DNA from: Azorinus chamasolen
Taxonomy: Eukaryota; Mollusca; Bivalvia; Cardiida; Solecurtidae
Assembly (NCBI GenBank): GCA_963576725.1
Contig: OY755239.1
Span: 57,691,453-57,755,452, forward strand
Reading direction: 5' to 3'
Length of the DNA stretch: 64,000 nucleotides
Positions 43,514-53,960 of this stretch are shown in pieces. The translations under genes were made by a program, and so were the position numbers. The first letter of the stretch is position 1, and the number at the start of each line of letters is the position of its first letter. Below the pieces are notes generated by a model. That model saw only the letters and a program-made list of their open reading frames with translations, did no database searches and had not been told where the DNA came from.

Positions 43514-44099
43514 ATAAAGAGTTAACTCCCACAATGAGTTGAAATGCTAAATACTCCATAAACCATAAACGAAAAGACAATACACATATATACTATACTG
43601 TATGCATACATGTAACATAGTAATCATAACTAAATAATTTCTGATAATGGTCTGTATGGTTTTTGCCATTTCTTTGTTGAATCGCGGTTAACGAACTGTA
43701 TACAACTGTAGGTCTCTATTATATACGGAACTAATTTGTACAAATGGGCAAAAATATGACTATTGAATGCTGACTGAATTACATTCAGCATTATCAGTAT
43801 GTAACTAAATTCAAACTGTCATAACCAAAATAGTTAACCCTGAATAGAATTGCAATATGTTATTACCAATACAAATAGTAATTTGCTGTCCAGGCCAGGA
43901 ATACATTTGCTCGTTATGAATGAGGACGATTTGTGAGACTGACAGAACGGCATCATTCTCTTGTAAACAAGACAATAATTGGAACTCATTATGTCGGTGA
44001 TTCCCTAGTAAGGACGTCGGAGTTTCAAACGAAATATTAAGATGAACAATACATGTCAAGAAACAAATGACTGTACCAATATACATGCCTTTCAATTAT
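43514..44099. other. Unassigned stretch
   Basis: No element seen. An open frame on the minus strand at 43811-44095 has a plausible composition but no recognisable motif. Confidence 0.4.
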
Positions 44100-44190
44100 T
44101 TACGCGTTTTACATCTTTGCAAACAGAGAAGACCCGGATTAGACGGATTCAAACTGCTTGTCATCTTGATCTTATTTTTGCTAAGAAATT
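44100..44190 (-). mobile_element. TTAA-1 hairpin fragment
   Basis: 'tacgcgttttacatctttgc' and 'aaacagagaagacccgg', with a worn right arm. Confidence 0.5.
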
Positions 44191-44394
44191 AGAGAAAAGT
44201 TATTTTAAGAATTGAAGCAGACGACAAATGTTGCAGACGAAAAAATACTTAGTGTGCAAATGAGATAATAAAAACGACACTTGGATTTACAAAAAAATGA
44301 AAACTATATTTTGCATAAAATACGCACCGTGTATGCGGAAAGGAAAAAAATAAGACTATAATTAACCCTTTAAAGTTCACAGCTGAATGCAGTT

Positions 44395-44584
44395 CTAACG
44401 TAACGCTGAACGCTCCTTTCAGCATTACTTTTGAACAGCACTTAGCCGTGACATGTATATGTAGATATGCGTAGTGATACATTTTAGAACAAGTTTGTAG
44501 TGTAACGTTGGAAGGACAAAACCCTTATTTCGAGTAATCCGGAAGTTTAAGTTTTCAGAGTTCGAAATATCGAAGTTAAACTGC
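44395..44584 (+). mobile_element. TA-4 MITE, left end worn
   Basis: 'gctgaacgctcctttcagc' is the remaining tip. The right side carries 'gatacattttagaacaagt' and 'ttcgaaatatcgaagttaaactg' as in other TA-4 copies. Confidence 0.65.
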
Positions 44585-44667
44585 AAATAGATGTATAATA
44601 GACGTCCACATTATGCACAGTATAAATACCCCAGTTACACTAAATATCCGGTCTCCCGGTAGTCGTC

Positions 44668-44938
44668 TTAACCCTTCGCTTGCTATTCGTGTCAATATAT
44701 CTATCTGTAAATAGTGAAGACCCAGATGAGACAGCTCCTGCAGGAGCTGTCTCATCAGGGTCTGCACTATTTACAAATTGATTGTGCAACTAGTGCACTC
44801 CACAGCAGTGATTGCACAGCGAAATACTTGTACACAGTGAAGATATATGTAATTATACAACAGGGCATGGGTAAAGAAGAACAGGGCATGGGTAAAGAAG
44901 GAGAAATGTATTTTAAAATTCAGCAAGAGAAGGGTTAA
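44668..44938 (+). mobile_element. TTAA-2 MITE copy 6 with a 21-base internal duplication
   Basis: TTAACCCTTCGCTTGCTATT to AGAAGGGTTAA; full palindrome. 'acagggcatgggtaaagaag' occurs twice in tandem, lengthening the apparent frame by seven codons without a shift. Its right TTAA starts the next element. Confidence 0.92.
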
Positions 44939-45182
44939 CGCTTTTCCAGTTCTATGTTTATTCCAAATTTTAATACTTACTGAATAGTCATGAACAAATA
45001 GTTATAATGAATTACGGAGTGTAGAACATTGTAGCCATTTTGGAAAGTAAAGAAGCAGATCTATAATATTCCCTCAGCAAACAGAGCAGACCCTGACCAG
45101 ACTGCTCATAAAGGAACCGTTTGATCTGGGTCTACTGTGTTTGAAAATGTGTAAAACACGTTTATATGAGGTAATGGGTTAA
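44935..45182 (+). mobile_element. TTAA-1 MITE, long form
   Basis: TTAACGCTTTTCCAGTTCTA to GAGGTAATGGGTTAA; hairpin with arms intact but tip worn (CTGCTCATAAAGGAACCG). Confidence 0.85.
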
Positions 45183-45584
45183 AAGGCTTGTAGATATAAA
45201 CCAATCAAGTAGGCACACGTTTGATAACTTTAAAATAGACCAAAATAGTAGCAACTGGCCTTCGCTATTTAGTCTGCTGGAATACGTATGGCAATATTAG
45301 GGTACTCAAATATGGTCTTTATGATTTGTAAAATAATTTTCAGGAATGACAAGATGAATCATGCCAAGATTATTAGTAAGGTGTTCCTTCTTTGTAGTAA
45401 AATGCATACGATACTTAATTATCCGCTATGGCTGTACTTGTATCAGTTTATACTTTATACACCCGCTGTTTAGACAAAATGCACATAAATATGTAGTAAA
45501 AATGTCTATACAGGTTATCTGTTATTAACCGTTCCTACCGATCTGTTGGACTGGAGTTAACCCTTGAGACACGCAAGGAAGATC
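45183..45584. other. Unassigned stretch
   Basis: No supported feature; a TTAACCCTTGAGACACG motif at 45557 may be a scrap of a TTAA end. Confidence 0.45.
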
Positions 45585-45833
45585 TTAACCCTTCGCTTGC
45601 TATTGACGTCAATACACCTACCTGTAAATAGTGAAGTCCCAGATGTGACAGCTCCTGCAGGAGCTACCTCATCAGGGTCTGCGCTATTTACAAGTTGATT
45701 GTGCAACCAGTGCATTCCACAGCAGTGATTGCACAGCGAAATACTTGTACACAATGAAGATATATGTAATTATACAATAGGGAATGGGTAAAGAAGGAGA
45801 ATGTATTTTAAAATTCAGCAAGAGAAGGGTTAA
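45585..45833 (+). mobile_element. TTAA-2 MITE copy 7
   Basis: TTAACCCTTCGCTTGCTATT to AGAGAAGGGTTAA. A few substitutions in the hairpin and a one-base loss in the tail break the frame seen in sister copies. Confidence 0.92.
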
Positions 45834-45948
45834 ATACAGTGGATAATTTATGTACCATAAACACACGAACTACGTCCAGAGGTTAGACTATGCTACAGCC
45901 AGATTTGTGATGATATTACAGACATTTTGAACCCAGATTAGTCTCCCA

Positions 45949-46146
45949 TTAGCCCATTCGCCACCTAGTCCCAATGTTTTTAAATAAATCTACCGAAAAG
46001 GGGCAATTACTATAGCAAAGGCAAGTTTTATAAATGTGTAGTTTTAAAATCATTGATTCATAGGAGCAAATGCTCTATAAATCACAATGGTTTCAAACAT
46101 GACTTTTAAACAGGCTCAAAGGGCATCTATAGGAGGGAATGGGTTA
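45949..46146 (+). mobile_element. TTAA-3 MITE, left arm deleted
   Basis: 'ttagcccattcgccacc' to 'gagggaatgggtta'. The left hairpin arm is reduced while TAGGAGCAAATGCTCTATAA remains. Confidence 0.75.
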
Positions 46147-46171
46147 CACAATCGTACTTATTAATTGTTTT

Positions 46172-46413
46172 ATCAACCCTTTCCCGCATGAATATTTATG
46201 CAAGAAATAATGACGTCATGAATATTATTTAGATTAATTTGTTATAATAGCACATGGACACAGGAAATTTTAGCATAGGCAGAAACTACAAAATAATATC
46301 TACATTATATCATAAGCAAACAGAGCAGACCCTGATCAGACGGCTCCTATAGGATCTGTGTCTACTCTGTTTGCAAAGGCGTAGAAAGGCGTATTCTTGG
46401 AGTAAAGGGTTAA
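46172..46413 (+). mobile_element. TTAA-1 MITE, short form
   Basis: 'tcaaccctttcccgcatg' to GAGTAAAGGGTTAA. The inner right arm is deleted after CGGCTCCTATAGG, the same kind of loss as at 42345. Confidence 0.85.
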
Positions 46414-46490
46414 GTGTCCTTTTGACGCTCTAATTGTAGCTCGACATCAAATAGAATGGCCCATTCCTTTAATCCATACACTATCCCCGA

Positions 46491-46575
46491 CCTTACTCGC
46501 ATTTGTCAACAGCTTGGACCCTGATGAGATGTCGAGTAATTCGCTTTCTTATTAGGATTCAAGCGGTATAAAACA
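46491..46575 (+). mobile_element. TTAA-4 hairpin, worn
   Basis: 'caacagcttggaccctgatg', GTCGAGTAATTCGC and 'aggattcaagcgg'. Confidence 0.55.
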
Positions 46576-46581
46576 TGGCCA

Positions 46582-46831
46582 TTAACCCTTCGTTTGCTAT
46601 TCACGTCAATATACCTACCTGTAAATAGTGAAGACCCAGATGAGACAGCTCCTGCAGGAGCTGTCTCATCAGGGTCTGCACTATTTACAAGTTAATTGTG
46701 CAACCAGTGCACTCCACAGCAGTGATTGCACAGAGAAATAATTGTAGACAGTGAAGATATATGTAATTATACAACAGGGCATGCATTTTACAGGAGAAAT
46801 GCATTTTAAAATTCAGCAAGAGAAGGGTTAA
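46582..46831 (+). mobile_element. TTAA-2 MITE copy 8
   Basis: TTAACCCTTCGTTTGCTATT to AGAGAAGGGTTAA; perfect tip CAGCTCCTGCAGGAGCTG. Confidence 0.93.
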
Positions 46832-47206
46832 GTTCTCACAGCTGGATAAAGGGTTACGAGATTAAGCAAACAGCAATTGTTTTTGTGTTATATAAACTTG
46901 TAAATGTTTGATAAATTGTCTTAAATGCTACATAAAGTGCATGGCTCTCTGGCGACAATGAGTAAATAGTTGACATGAAGGGACATATAGTATTGGCAAT
47001 GCCGATAAGATTTTGTTATAGATCTTACAGTGAGGAATAATAGAACCACATGTGTATACGCAGAAACAATACAAAACGAAACATCGAGACATCCAACGTT
47101 TCGATTGCCGAAACATTTTGTTTCCAAAATAGTTTCTTCGATGTCGCCATTAACTCAAATGTGTAGGTGAATAGTATTCGGTGTTGCCATGAAGTCAAGT
47201 GTTCTC
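46832..47206. other. Unassigned stretch
   Basis: No supported feature. Confidence 0.5.
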
Positions 47207-47432
47207 TTAACCCATTACCTCATAGGTTATTTTTAGATCCAACCTCTTTGAATTTTTCTACGCAAAAGGAGCATTCACTAGAGAAAAAGAAAATTTTAGA
47301 ATTTTGTAGTTTGAAACCATTGTGATAAATAGAGCATTTGCTCCTATACACGTAGGAGCTAATGCTCTATTTATTACAATGGTTTCACAAAGTGACTTTT
47401 ACAAAAGTCGTCAATATGAGGGAATGGGCTAA
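47207..47432 (+). mobile_element. TTAA-3 MITE with an insertion at the tip
   Basis: TTAACCCATTACCTCATAG to GAGGGAATGGGCTAA. The tip reads GCTCCTATACACGTAGGAGC, i.e. the core opened by six bases. Confidence 0.88.
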
Positions 47433-47589
47433 AATAGACTCAAACTAGATTGATTGATCTTGACATATACATGTACAAAATCACGTGCAATTATTTTAAA
47501 TGGGTTATGCTTTACGAAAAGAGTGTACATGGCGTACACAAAACATACGATTCTAATACCAGCGTGACAGTACCAAACAGTTATATAAA

Positions 47590-48301
47590 GGGGCCGTCAC
47601 ACCATGACGTTCTGTCAACGGTTTCGTTAAATTTTTGAGCGTTCTAGAGTGAGGATGACACATCTGGTGTGTGATAAACGTGTACCTAACGCATGACTAG
47701 CGTGTGTCTTACGCGCGAGAAGCGTGTAACAGCGATCAAGTAAGATACCCCTGAAAAACATTAGCGTATGCTAATGTGCCACTGGCGCACAACGAACGAT
47801 TTGTGAACGGTAGACGAGCGTGTTGAGCGTGTGACTAACTTGTAAATAACGACAGAATAGCGTTTTGACGTTCGTTTGACTGCTGCGTGCGCTATGGGAC
47901 CGTTCAGCGGTCGTTGACAGGTCGCCAGTGAGTCGTTTACTGCAAAACAGACGATTAGTAACAACCAAGTAACGCTAGAGTAACGACTGACTAACGATAT
48001 CCGAACACGTGCAACGTTCATCGGACGTTAGTAAAACGTTCCATTAATGTTCTTAAACGTTCTTCAGCGTTTAAAATTAAACGTTGAAGAACGCTGGTCT
48101 CAGTGAGAACTTTTGTGCATGTTCAAAACTTATTTCCGGACCAGCGTTCTCCGCCGATTCCCGGCGATCACCGACGTTCACTAGCGTTCACAAGCGTTCA
48201 CGCAACGCTCTTCTGGCGCTATCACAGCGACTATGGGCGACTACCAACGTTTACTCAAACGCCAGAGAACGCTGACCAGAACGTCATGGTGTGACGGGCC
48301 C
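47590..48301. mobile_element. 712-bp element with GGGCCCGTCACACC ends
   Basis: Left end 47591-47614 and right end 48277-48301 (GTCACACCATGACGTTCTG) are inverted copies. The interior is unusually rich in CG, with dozens of AACGTTC, GCGTT and ACGCT steps on both strands (about 48000-48090 and 48140-48260 pair roughly). No transposase is seen. The target duplication is unclear (ATAA on both sides is possible). Several open frames inside are by-products. Confidence 0.8.
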
Positions 48302-48446
48302 ATAACACTGTTGCAACGATGTGATTTATTTGTACCATGTGACATGTGTTTGTGTTGCTTTAGTAAACTCCCTGTTTAAACTCTCTCTGTTTAAACTTGT
48401 CCCATATGTAGAAACATATTACTTATAAGGATTTGCATATGTATGG

Positions 48447-48640
48447 TTAACTCTTGACCAGCCTTTGGCGCTTTTTACGCATTTGTAGACAAAGTAGACC
48501 TAGATAAGATAACTCATGTATATATGTACATGTGAAAGCCGTCAGATCACGATATGCCCTGTTTGTTTATGGAACAGTAAACATGTAGATCTGATTCTAC
48601 ATTTGTTTTCATTGCCAATTATTATGTGTTCATCTTATCA
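48447..48640 (-). mobile_element. TTAA-1 MITE, worn
   Basis: TTAACTCTTGACCAGCC, arm 'tttgtagacaaagtagacct', then 'gatctgattctacatttg'. The tip is replaced by an AT-rich run. Confidence 0.6.
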
Positions 48641-48732
48641 ATGTTTTTGATAACCCATCTTATTAATGTTTATTATGTCATTAGCTCGTCTGTTTTCAAA
48701 GTCGAGCAATTGCGATCACTGGGTCATACAAT

Positions 48733-48788
48733 GTAGGCGTTGTCATAGGCGTTGTCGTAGTTGTAGGCGTTGGCGTCGTCGGTGTCGT
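48733..48788 (+). repeat. GTCGTAGGCGTT-type short tandem repeat
   Basis: Runs of 'ggcgttgtc', 'gtcgtag' and 'ggcgtcgtcggtgtcgt'. Confidence 0.8.
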
Positions 48789-49237
48789 GCAAATTCTTTA
48801 TTGTAGCTGATTTATCAAAACGTATAAGAGGTATCAACATGAAACTTCATAGGTTGGTAGATCTCTTTGAGGAAAAGTGTATGCAGTGGGCAAACACCAA
48901 ATAAGACGAGCGTTGGTACTGCACACGGCTCTTGCTTTGTCTATGTAAATACTAATCAGCTAAAGGGTTACATGTACAACATGCATCAAACTACACTGGT
49001 TCATTTTGTTCGGCATTCGTTTAGCTTCAACCAATTAGAAACACATTGTAAAGATGCATGGGGCTTTGAATTCGGTTATCACGCAATGTTAGCACCAATC
49101 AACTGAAATTAATCACAAACTGATGCCATTTTTTAAAGTTCGAATCTAAGATAAAACAATATCGCCTGATCTGTTATTGCATACTATAGCTGCTTCGTAC
49201 TACACAGTCGTTCCATATACAGTGTTCATCATTAGTA
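48789..49237. other. Unassigned stretch
   Basis: Nothing supported. Confidence 0.5.
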
Positions 49238-49486
49238 TTAACCCTTCTCTTGCTGAATTTTAAAATACATTTCTCCTTCTTTACCCATGCCCTGATGTAT
49301 AATTACATAAATCTTCACTGTGCACAAGTATTGCGCTGTGCAATCACTGCTGTGGAGTGCATTGGTTGCATAATCAACTTGTAAATAGTGCAGACCCTGA
49401 TGAGACAGCTCCTGCAGGAGCTGTCTCATCTGGGTCTTCACTATTTACAGGTAAGTACATTGACGCGATTAGCAAGCGAAGGGTTA
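49238..49486 (-). mobile_element. TTAA-2 MITE copy 9
   Basis: TTAACCCTTCTCTTGCTG to TAGCAAGCGAAGGGTTAA, both TTAA sites intact; perfect tip. Confidence 0.93.
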
Positions 49487-49494
49487 ATATCACA

Positions 49495-49665
49495 TACAGT
49501 AAAGACCCACTAATTCGAAAACTCAATCATTAACGGTTTTTATCATAGATTGCAGCTTAATACAGGGTGAAAATCGTTCAGAGAAAACTCCTCTGTTTTT
49601 TTTTCTGTGTGACCGTACCCTGCATTAATTAGCCACCTGCTTAAGAAGTTCGTCGTTTAAAAAAG
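49495..49665 (+). mobile_element. TA-6 MITE, right end worn
   Basis: TA-CAGTAAAGACCCACTAATTC; inner arm 'gcttaatacagggtgaaaat'; the tip is replaced by CTCCTCTG and a T run; no clear right end. Confidence 0.65.
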
Positions 49666-50043
49666 TACATGTACTTAACAAATCCTTATCTGAACATACT
49701 TCGACTGACAACATTACTCTTACCATGTATGGTTTCGTTACGAAGTCTCAAATGACATTTACAGCTTGAAATTCTATTTAATTACGGGGAATGCCCGCAG
49801 CTAATACTAACGTTAATATAATAATATTAGTTTTCATTACGTTTTAGGGAAATTTTACGATAAAATATACCTATGCAATTAGCAGTTACTGTAGTCATTA
49901 CATAAGAAAATACCAACAACCTAGAAGTTCTGATAAAAAACTTCTGATAATGTTTGAAGAGCAGTAATCCCTCTAAAGTGCCTGTCATAACCAAGGCGAA
50001 TCCCTGCCTGATCTTATAGACAGTTTGTAGTTTCGTTCATAGC

Positions 50044-50242
50044 TTAATCCGTTTCCTCATACAAACGTTTGCAAACAGAGTAGACCCTGACCAGACAGCT
50101 TCAGTAGGAGCTGTCTGAACAGGGTCTGCTCTGTTTGCTTATGGAATATTAATAGACCTGCCTCTACACTTTCTATCAATACGATACACTCAATAAATAT
50201 TAATGACGTCATTATTTCTTACATTCAACAGGGAAGGGTTAA
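50044..50242 (-). mobile_element. TTAA-1 MITE, short form
   Basis: TTAATCCGTTTCCTCATAC to CAGGGAAGGGTTAA; hairpin GCAAACAGAGTAGACCCTGA.. with tip CAGCTTCAGTAGGAGCTG. Confidence 0.88.
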
Positions 50243-50245
50243 TGA

Positions 50246-50312
50246 TGTACGAACGTATTGCAGAGGGCTCCTGCATTAAGCATTTACCTGCATTTACACA
50301 CACCTATGTTTA
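50246..50312 (+). mobile_element. TA-1 right-half fragment
   Basis: 'gagggctcctgcattaagc' and 'acacctatgtttatta'; lies between two TTAA elements. Confidence 0.5.
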
Positions 50313-50532
50313 TTAACCCTTCGCTTGCTGAATTTTAAAATACATTTCTCCTTCTTTACCCATGCCCTGTTGTATAATTACATATATCTTCACTGTGTAC
50401 AAGTATTTCGCTGTGCAATAACTGCAGTGGAGTGCACAGGTTGCACAATCAACTTGTAAATAGTGCTGTCTCATCTGGGTCTTCACTATTTACAGATACG
50501 TATATTGACGTGAATAGCAAGCGAAGGGTTAA
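50313..50532 (-). mobile_element. TTAA-2 MITE copy 10, hairpin deleted
   Basis: TTAACCCTTCGCTTGCTG to AGCAAGCGAAGGGTTAA. About 30 bases spanning the tip are lost, leaving 'taaatagtgctgtctcatc'. Confidence 0.9.
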
Positions 50533-50685
50533 TAAATTTGTCGCTATTGTGCTTTATTGTATAATTTATTGATAGCTAAAACGATATTTGTAAGAGCCTG
50601 CAACTCAAATATTTTCCTTATTTGGTGTGTAACTTATGCACATATATACAGTGAATTCAAGAAGTGATTCGTTATGATTTTACCG

Positions 50686-51204
50686 TTGTACTTACCCCTT
50701 TTGATGCATTTGCAAACAGGGTAGACCTAGATCAGGCAGATACTGTAGGATGAAATGATATACAGTGAACCCTCATTACAACGGAAGTGTTTGTTTCCAG
50801 ACAGTGTGCTGGTATAACGAGGTTGCCGTTATAACAAGTTTAAATATGAAAGGAACCATATGGCCAGTTTTTATCTAGTACCATCAGGTGATCGCTTAAT
50901 GCAGAACACAAGAAGTGCAAAAAGCTGTTTGCACCACTTGTGTTCTGCATTAAGCGATCGCCCGTGTTATTGGAATTGTACCTATTTATTCATTGGTTGT
51001 TTCGAAGAATTAATGGATATTTTGTTTTTTGAGGGTGCCATTGTAACGAATGCCGCCGGTATAATGAGGGTTTACTGTAGATCTGAGTCTTCAGTATCTG
51101 TTTCGGCCAAATATTCCCGTGTTCCTGCCTTTATACAAATTCAGCAAATTAATATTCATGATATCATTATTTCTTATGTAAATATCCATGGAGTGAAGGG
51201 CTAC
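50686..51204 (-). mobile_element. TTAA-1 MITE split by TA-5
   Basis: Left part 'cttaccccttttgatgc' and arm GCAAACAGGGTAGACCTAGA; right part 'gatctgagtcttcagtatctg..catggagtgaagggcta'. The insertion replaced the tip region of the hairpin. Confidence 0.75.
50761..51079 (+). mobile_element. TA-5 MITE
   Basis: TA-CAGTGAACCCTCATTACAAC to ATAATGAGGGTTTACTG-TA. Inner arms GGTGATCGCTTAATGCAGAA and partner; tip AAAAAGCTGTTTGCACC. The long frame reading through it (134 codons) is a palindrome artefact. Confidence 0.85.
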
Positions 51205-52156
51205 ATCGTCGACCTCGGCGACTCTAATGTTATAGAGGCGCATCTCTTCAGCGATCAATTATAAGCCCTAATGTTTTAATTTTACACTCGAATAAAAACG
51301 ATATTACTGGTATTGGTTTGTCGCCTAAAGCGATTGCCTCACGTGATGGGTCTGCATATTGATCGATGTAATTGGCACTTGCTTAAGATGATGAAACGTT
51401 TGGACATGCACTTTATGATTTGAAAAACGTCATCGCGAAACCAAATCAAAGGAGGCACTTTTTGACGGATGTTTCTAACTTAAAAGGACTTTGAATAAAT
51501 CATGTATATTCTCTCCTCATGAAAGTATACTTGTACAGCTGTTATAAATACAGAACATGTAACATATGCGTATGCAATTCAGTTAAACAAGTATAGATTA
51601 GAAGTCAGGCAGGAAACTTTAAAATGACACGCGACAGCGCACAGCAACATCAGAAGCACAAATGAAATGAGCGCTCGCACTGGCGCTCGCCCTTCATAAT
51701 TCATTGCCTGTTCAACACCGATATCATTTAGGACACTGTGACACTAAAACGGATATAGAACATTAAGGGACGCTACAAAAACCGATTCACAGGAAACGAA
51801 GAGTGCTCATACACACATCAGACACATATACCATATACATAAAACTGTTCATTGCATGCTCAACACAGAGGGCATAGCACTGCACAGTTAAATCTAAACT
51901 AAAGTCCATCAAAACAAATGGCAAAATGTGATGCCATGACTTACGCAAGAGTATGACAAAACATAACATCACAAAGGATCTTATTGAAGAGCATTTATCG
52001 GTTGGGATGAGTCTAGGACATTGCGACACTATAGAAGGCTCGAGCTTCCTGCTTATTAAGACATATTTTGAATATGAGTAGGACCAATGAGTAACATCCT
52101 TTACTTTACAATTTAATACGTATTTCAATATTCAAGGAAATGCCCCTAATTGTGTC
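51205..52156. other. Unassigned stretch
   Basis: No MITE seen. A minus-strand frame of 113 codons (51787-52128) is the longest non-repeat frame here but has no recognisable motif, and 'aggaca.tg.gacacta' occurs at both sides of it. Confidence 0.4.
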
Positions 52157-52510
52157 TATCAACCCTTTCCCTGTTGAATATTCATGTAAAAATATTGACA
52201 TCATAAATATTTATTACAGTAAAACCTCTCTATATAACGATCACTAAATTACGTCAAGTATTTTGTGTTAAAGGCAGGTGGATGCTGAAAGCAAAGTTAA
52301 AGTAAAACAGAACGCTCTTATAGGAGCGTTCTGTTTTACTTTCACCTTGCTTTAAGCAACCTGCCAAAAATACCAACTAATTAACAACTAATTAACACAA
52401 TTTAGTGGCCGTAATAGAGAGGTTTTACTGTATCTACATTAATGGCATATACACACATGCATTGTTGGTATTGGTAAGAACTCTGTAGTGTCAGATCTAT
52501 TATAATTTAA
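52157..52510 (+). mobile_element. TTAA-1 side arm split by TA-3
   Basis: 'caaccctttccctgttgaat' before and 'ggtaagaactctgtagtgtc' after the insertion. The hairpin is absent, replaced by an A/C-rich repeat. Confidence 0.7.
52215..52432 (+). mobile_element. TA-3 MITE nested in TTAA-1
   Basis: TA-CAGTAAAACCTCTCTATAT to TAATAGAGAGGTTTTACTG-TA; tip ACGCTCTTATAGGAGCGT; a small tandem 'aactaattaac' near the right. Confidence 0.9.
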
Positions 52511-52720
52511 TACAAAGTACAATAAAATATACAATAACATGCAAAATACAACACACACAATACAGTATACTAAACATACAACCCAATGCAAAAATAAATA
52601 CAATACACAAAGGTGACACTACAATGCAATAATATACAATACATTACCACAATATATACATACAGCACAAAAAATACAATACAATACACACTGCAACTAA
52701 ACAACACAACACAATGCCAT
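52505..52720 (+). repeat. Degenerate (ACAATAC)n low-complexity tract
   Basis: About 200 bases nearly free of G on the plus strand, built of 'acaatacaa' variants. The reverse-strand frame rich in Cys, Val and Tyr is spurious. Confidence 0.85.
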
Positions 52721-52779
52721 ACAAAACAACCAAGGCAGATACCAGTGCCTCTTCGTACAAAATATCTTACGACCAATAC

Positions 52780-52992
52780 TTAACCCTTTCCCTCATATAA
52801 ACGTGTTTTCACGCATCTGTAAACAGAGTCGACCCAGATCAGATGGTTCATATAGGAGCCGTCTGATCAGGGTCTGCTCTGTTTGCTATTTAATTTGATA
52901 GATCTGTTTCTATACTTTCTAAAATGGCTACATTTGTCCACGAATATTCAGTAAGTATTGACAATTGTAATAAACATAGAACAGGGAAAGGA
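52780..52992 (-). mobile_element. TTAA-1 MITE, long form
   Basis: TTAACCCTTTCCCTCATATA to CATAGAACAGGGAAAGG; hairpin AAACAGAGTCGACCCAGA.. with tip TTCATATAGGAGCCG. Confidence 0.88.
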
Positions 52993-53700
52993 ACAATGCT
53001 GTAAAATCCTAGTTAACGGCATTTTTGCGACTAGCAAATTCAAAATTTCTATACATTCTAAAGTGGTAAATATTACTTCCTTAATACAGACGAACGTAAT
53101 CTCTAAGGTATGATCTCTTAAAATGAAGTTGTGATTACCGTATCTTGGAGTTCCAGTAAGTTGAACTTTCGTCAGAGAGGTGCCTTTGGAACATTGTACG
53201 ACTGAAATTATCGTATTTCTATGTTCTGACATGAAAGGATAGCAATTTTCAATTGTGATCATTGTATGTTAGTACATGTACGTGCGATAATGTATGCCGT
53301 ATGACGCCAATCTTTATTGTTGCATGATAGACCATGCGGTAATTTAGGCCATGTGAGTAGAAGCGACTGTCGTACTTTACAACTTTTGAGATTTCGCATG
53401 ATGGGCCAACGATGTGTCTATATTATTCGCAACACTGCGTTATAAGCGTTTTCATTGACTTGTCGATCGATCTATATTCTGCATCTGCGTTTAAAGGCTA
53501 AGTCTGGATCGTTGAATGCTAACGTTGGATCAATGCATCACGCTAGATTTTAATAACAAGTATAACACATGAACACCACGGGGCATTGAATCTCAGATTA
53601 AAATGTCAGGATCGATTAGCCAGGTTTGCAGACTTTATTAAGAAATTTGTCTCAGCCTTTGTCGTAACTCAGATTATATTCAAGATGGATTAAGTTGTCT
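52993..53700. other. Unassigned stretch
   Basis: No element recognised. The minus-strand frame overlapping 52948-53262 starts inside the MITE and has no known motif. Confidence 0.5.
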
Positions 53701-53960
53701 AAAGCGTAACAATTATAGTAGAGGCATATGACAATATGAAGACATATATTAACATAATGGCATGTGCCAAGCATACATTAATATAATGGCATGTGTCAAT
53801 ATAATGTCATGCGGTTATTTTGAGATGAGATATGCCGTTTTATTGGTATTTGCGGTTATATTGATATATGCCGTTGTAACATATCATTGTAACGGCATAT
53901 ATTAGTAAAATGACATATATAAATGAAATACTATATATTAATATAACCGCATCATTATAT
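53701..53960. repeat. AT-rich tract with repeated ATAACGGCATAT-like words on both strands
   Basis: 'taatataatggcatgtg', 'ggttatattgatatatgcc' and 'gtaacggcatatatta' recur in both orientations. The motif reappears beyond the HP-4 copy ('acaacggcataaaaata', 'cataacggcatac'). Confidence 0.65.

Noticed and set aside
45557..45588. A separate small TTAA element between 45557 and 45588
   Set aside because: Only one TTAACCC end is present; no inverted partner or hairpin.
47761..48294. Several overlapping frames of 60-86 codons
   Set aside because: All lie inside the CG-rich 712-bp element and arise from its repeated words.
10492..49441. Repeated small frames starting M(K/H).. in every TTAA-2 copy as a gene family
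   Set aside because: Start codons are GTG or absent, the first third is the perfect palindrome, and one copy is frame-broken; kept only as a finding to test.
50860..51264. Longest open frame in the window (134 codons, plus strand)
   Set aside because: It runs through the TA-5 hairpin and into TTAA-1 sequence; the peptide is palindrome-derived and not shared as a protein.
51787..52128. 113-codon minus-strand frame as a gene
   Set aside because: No recognisable domain and no splice context I could defend; left as unassigned.
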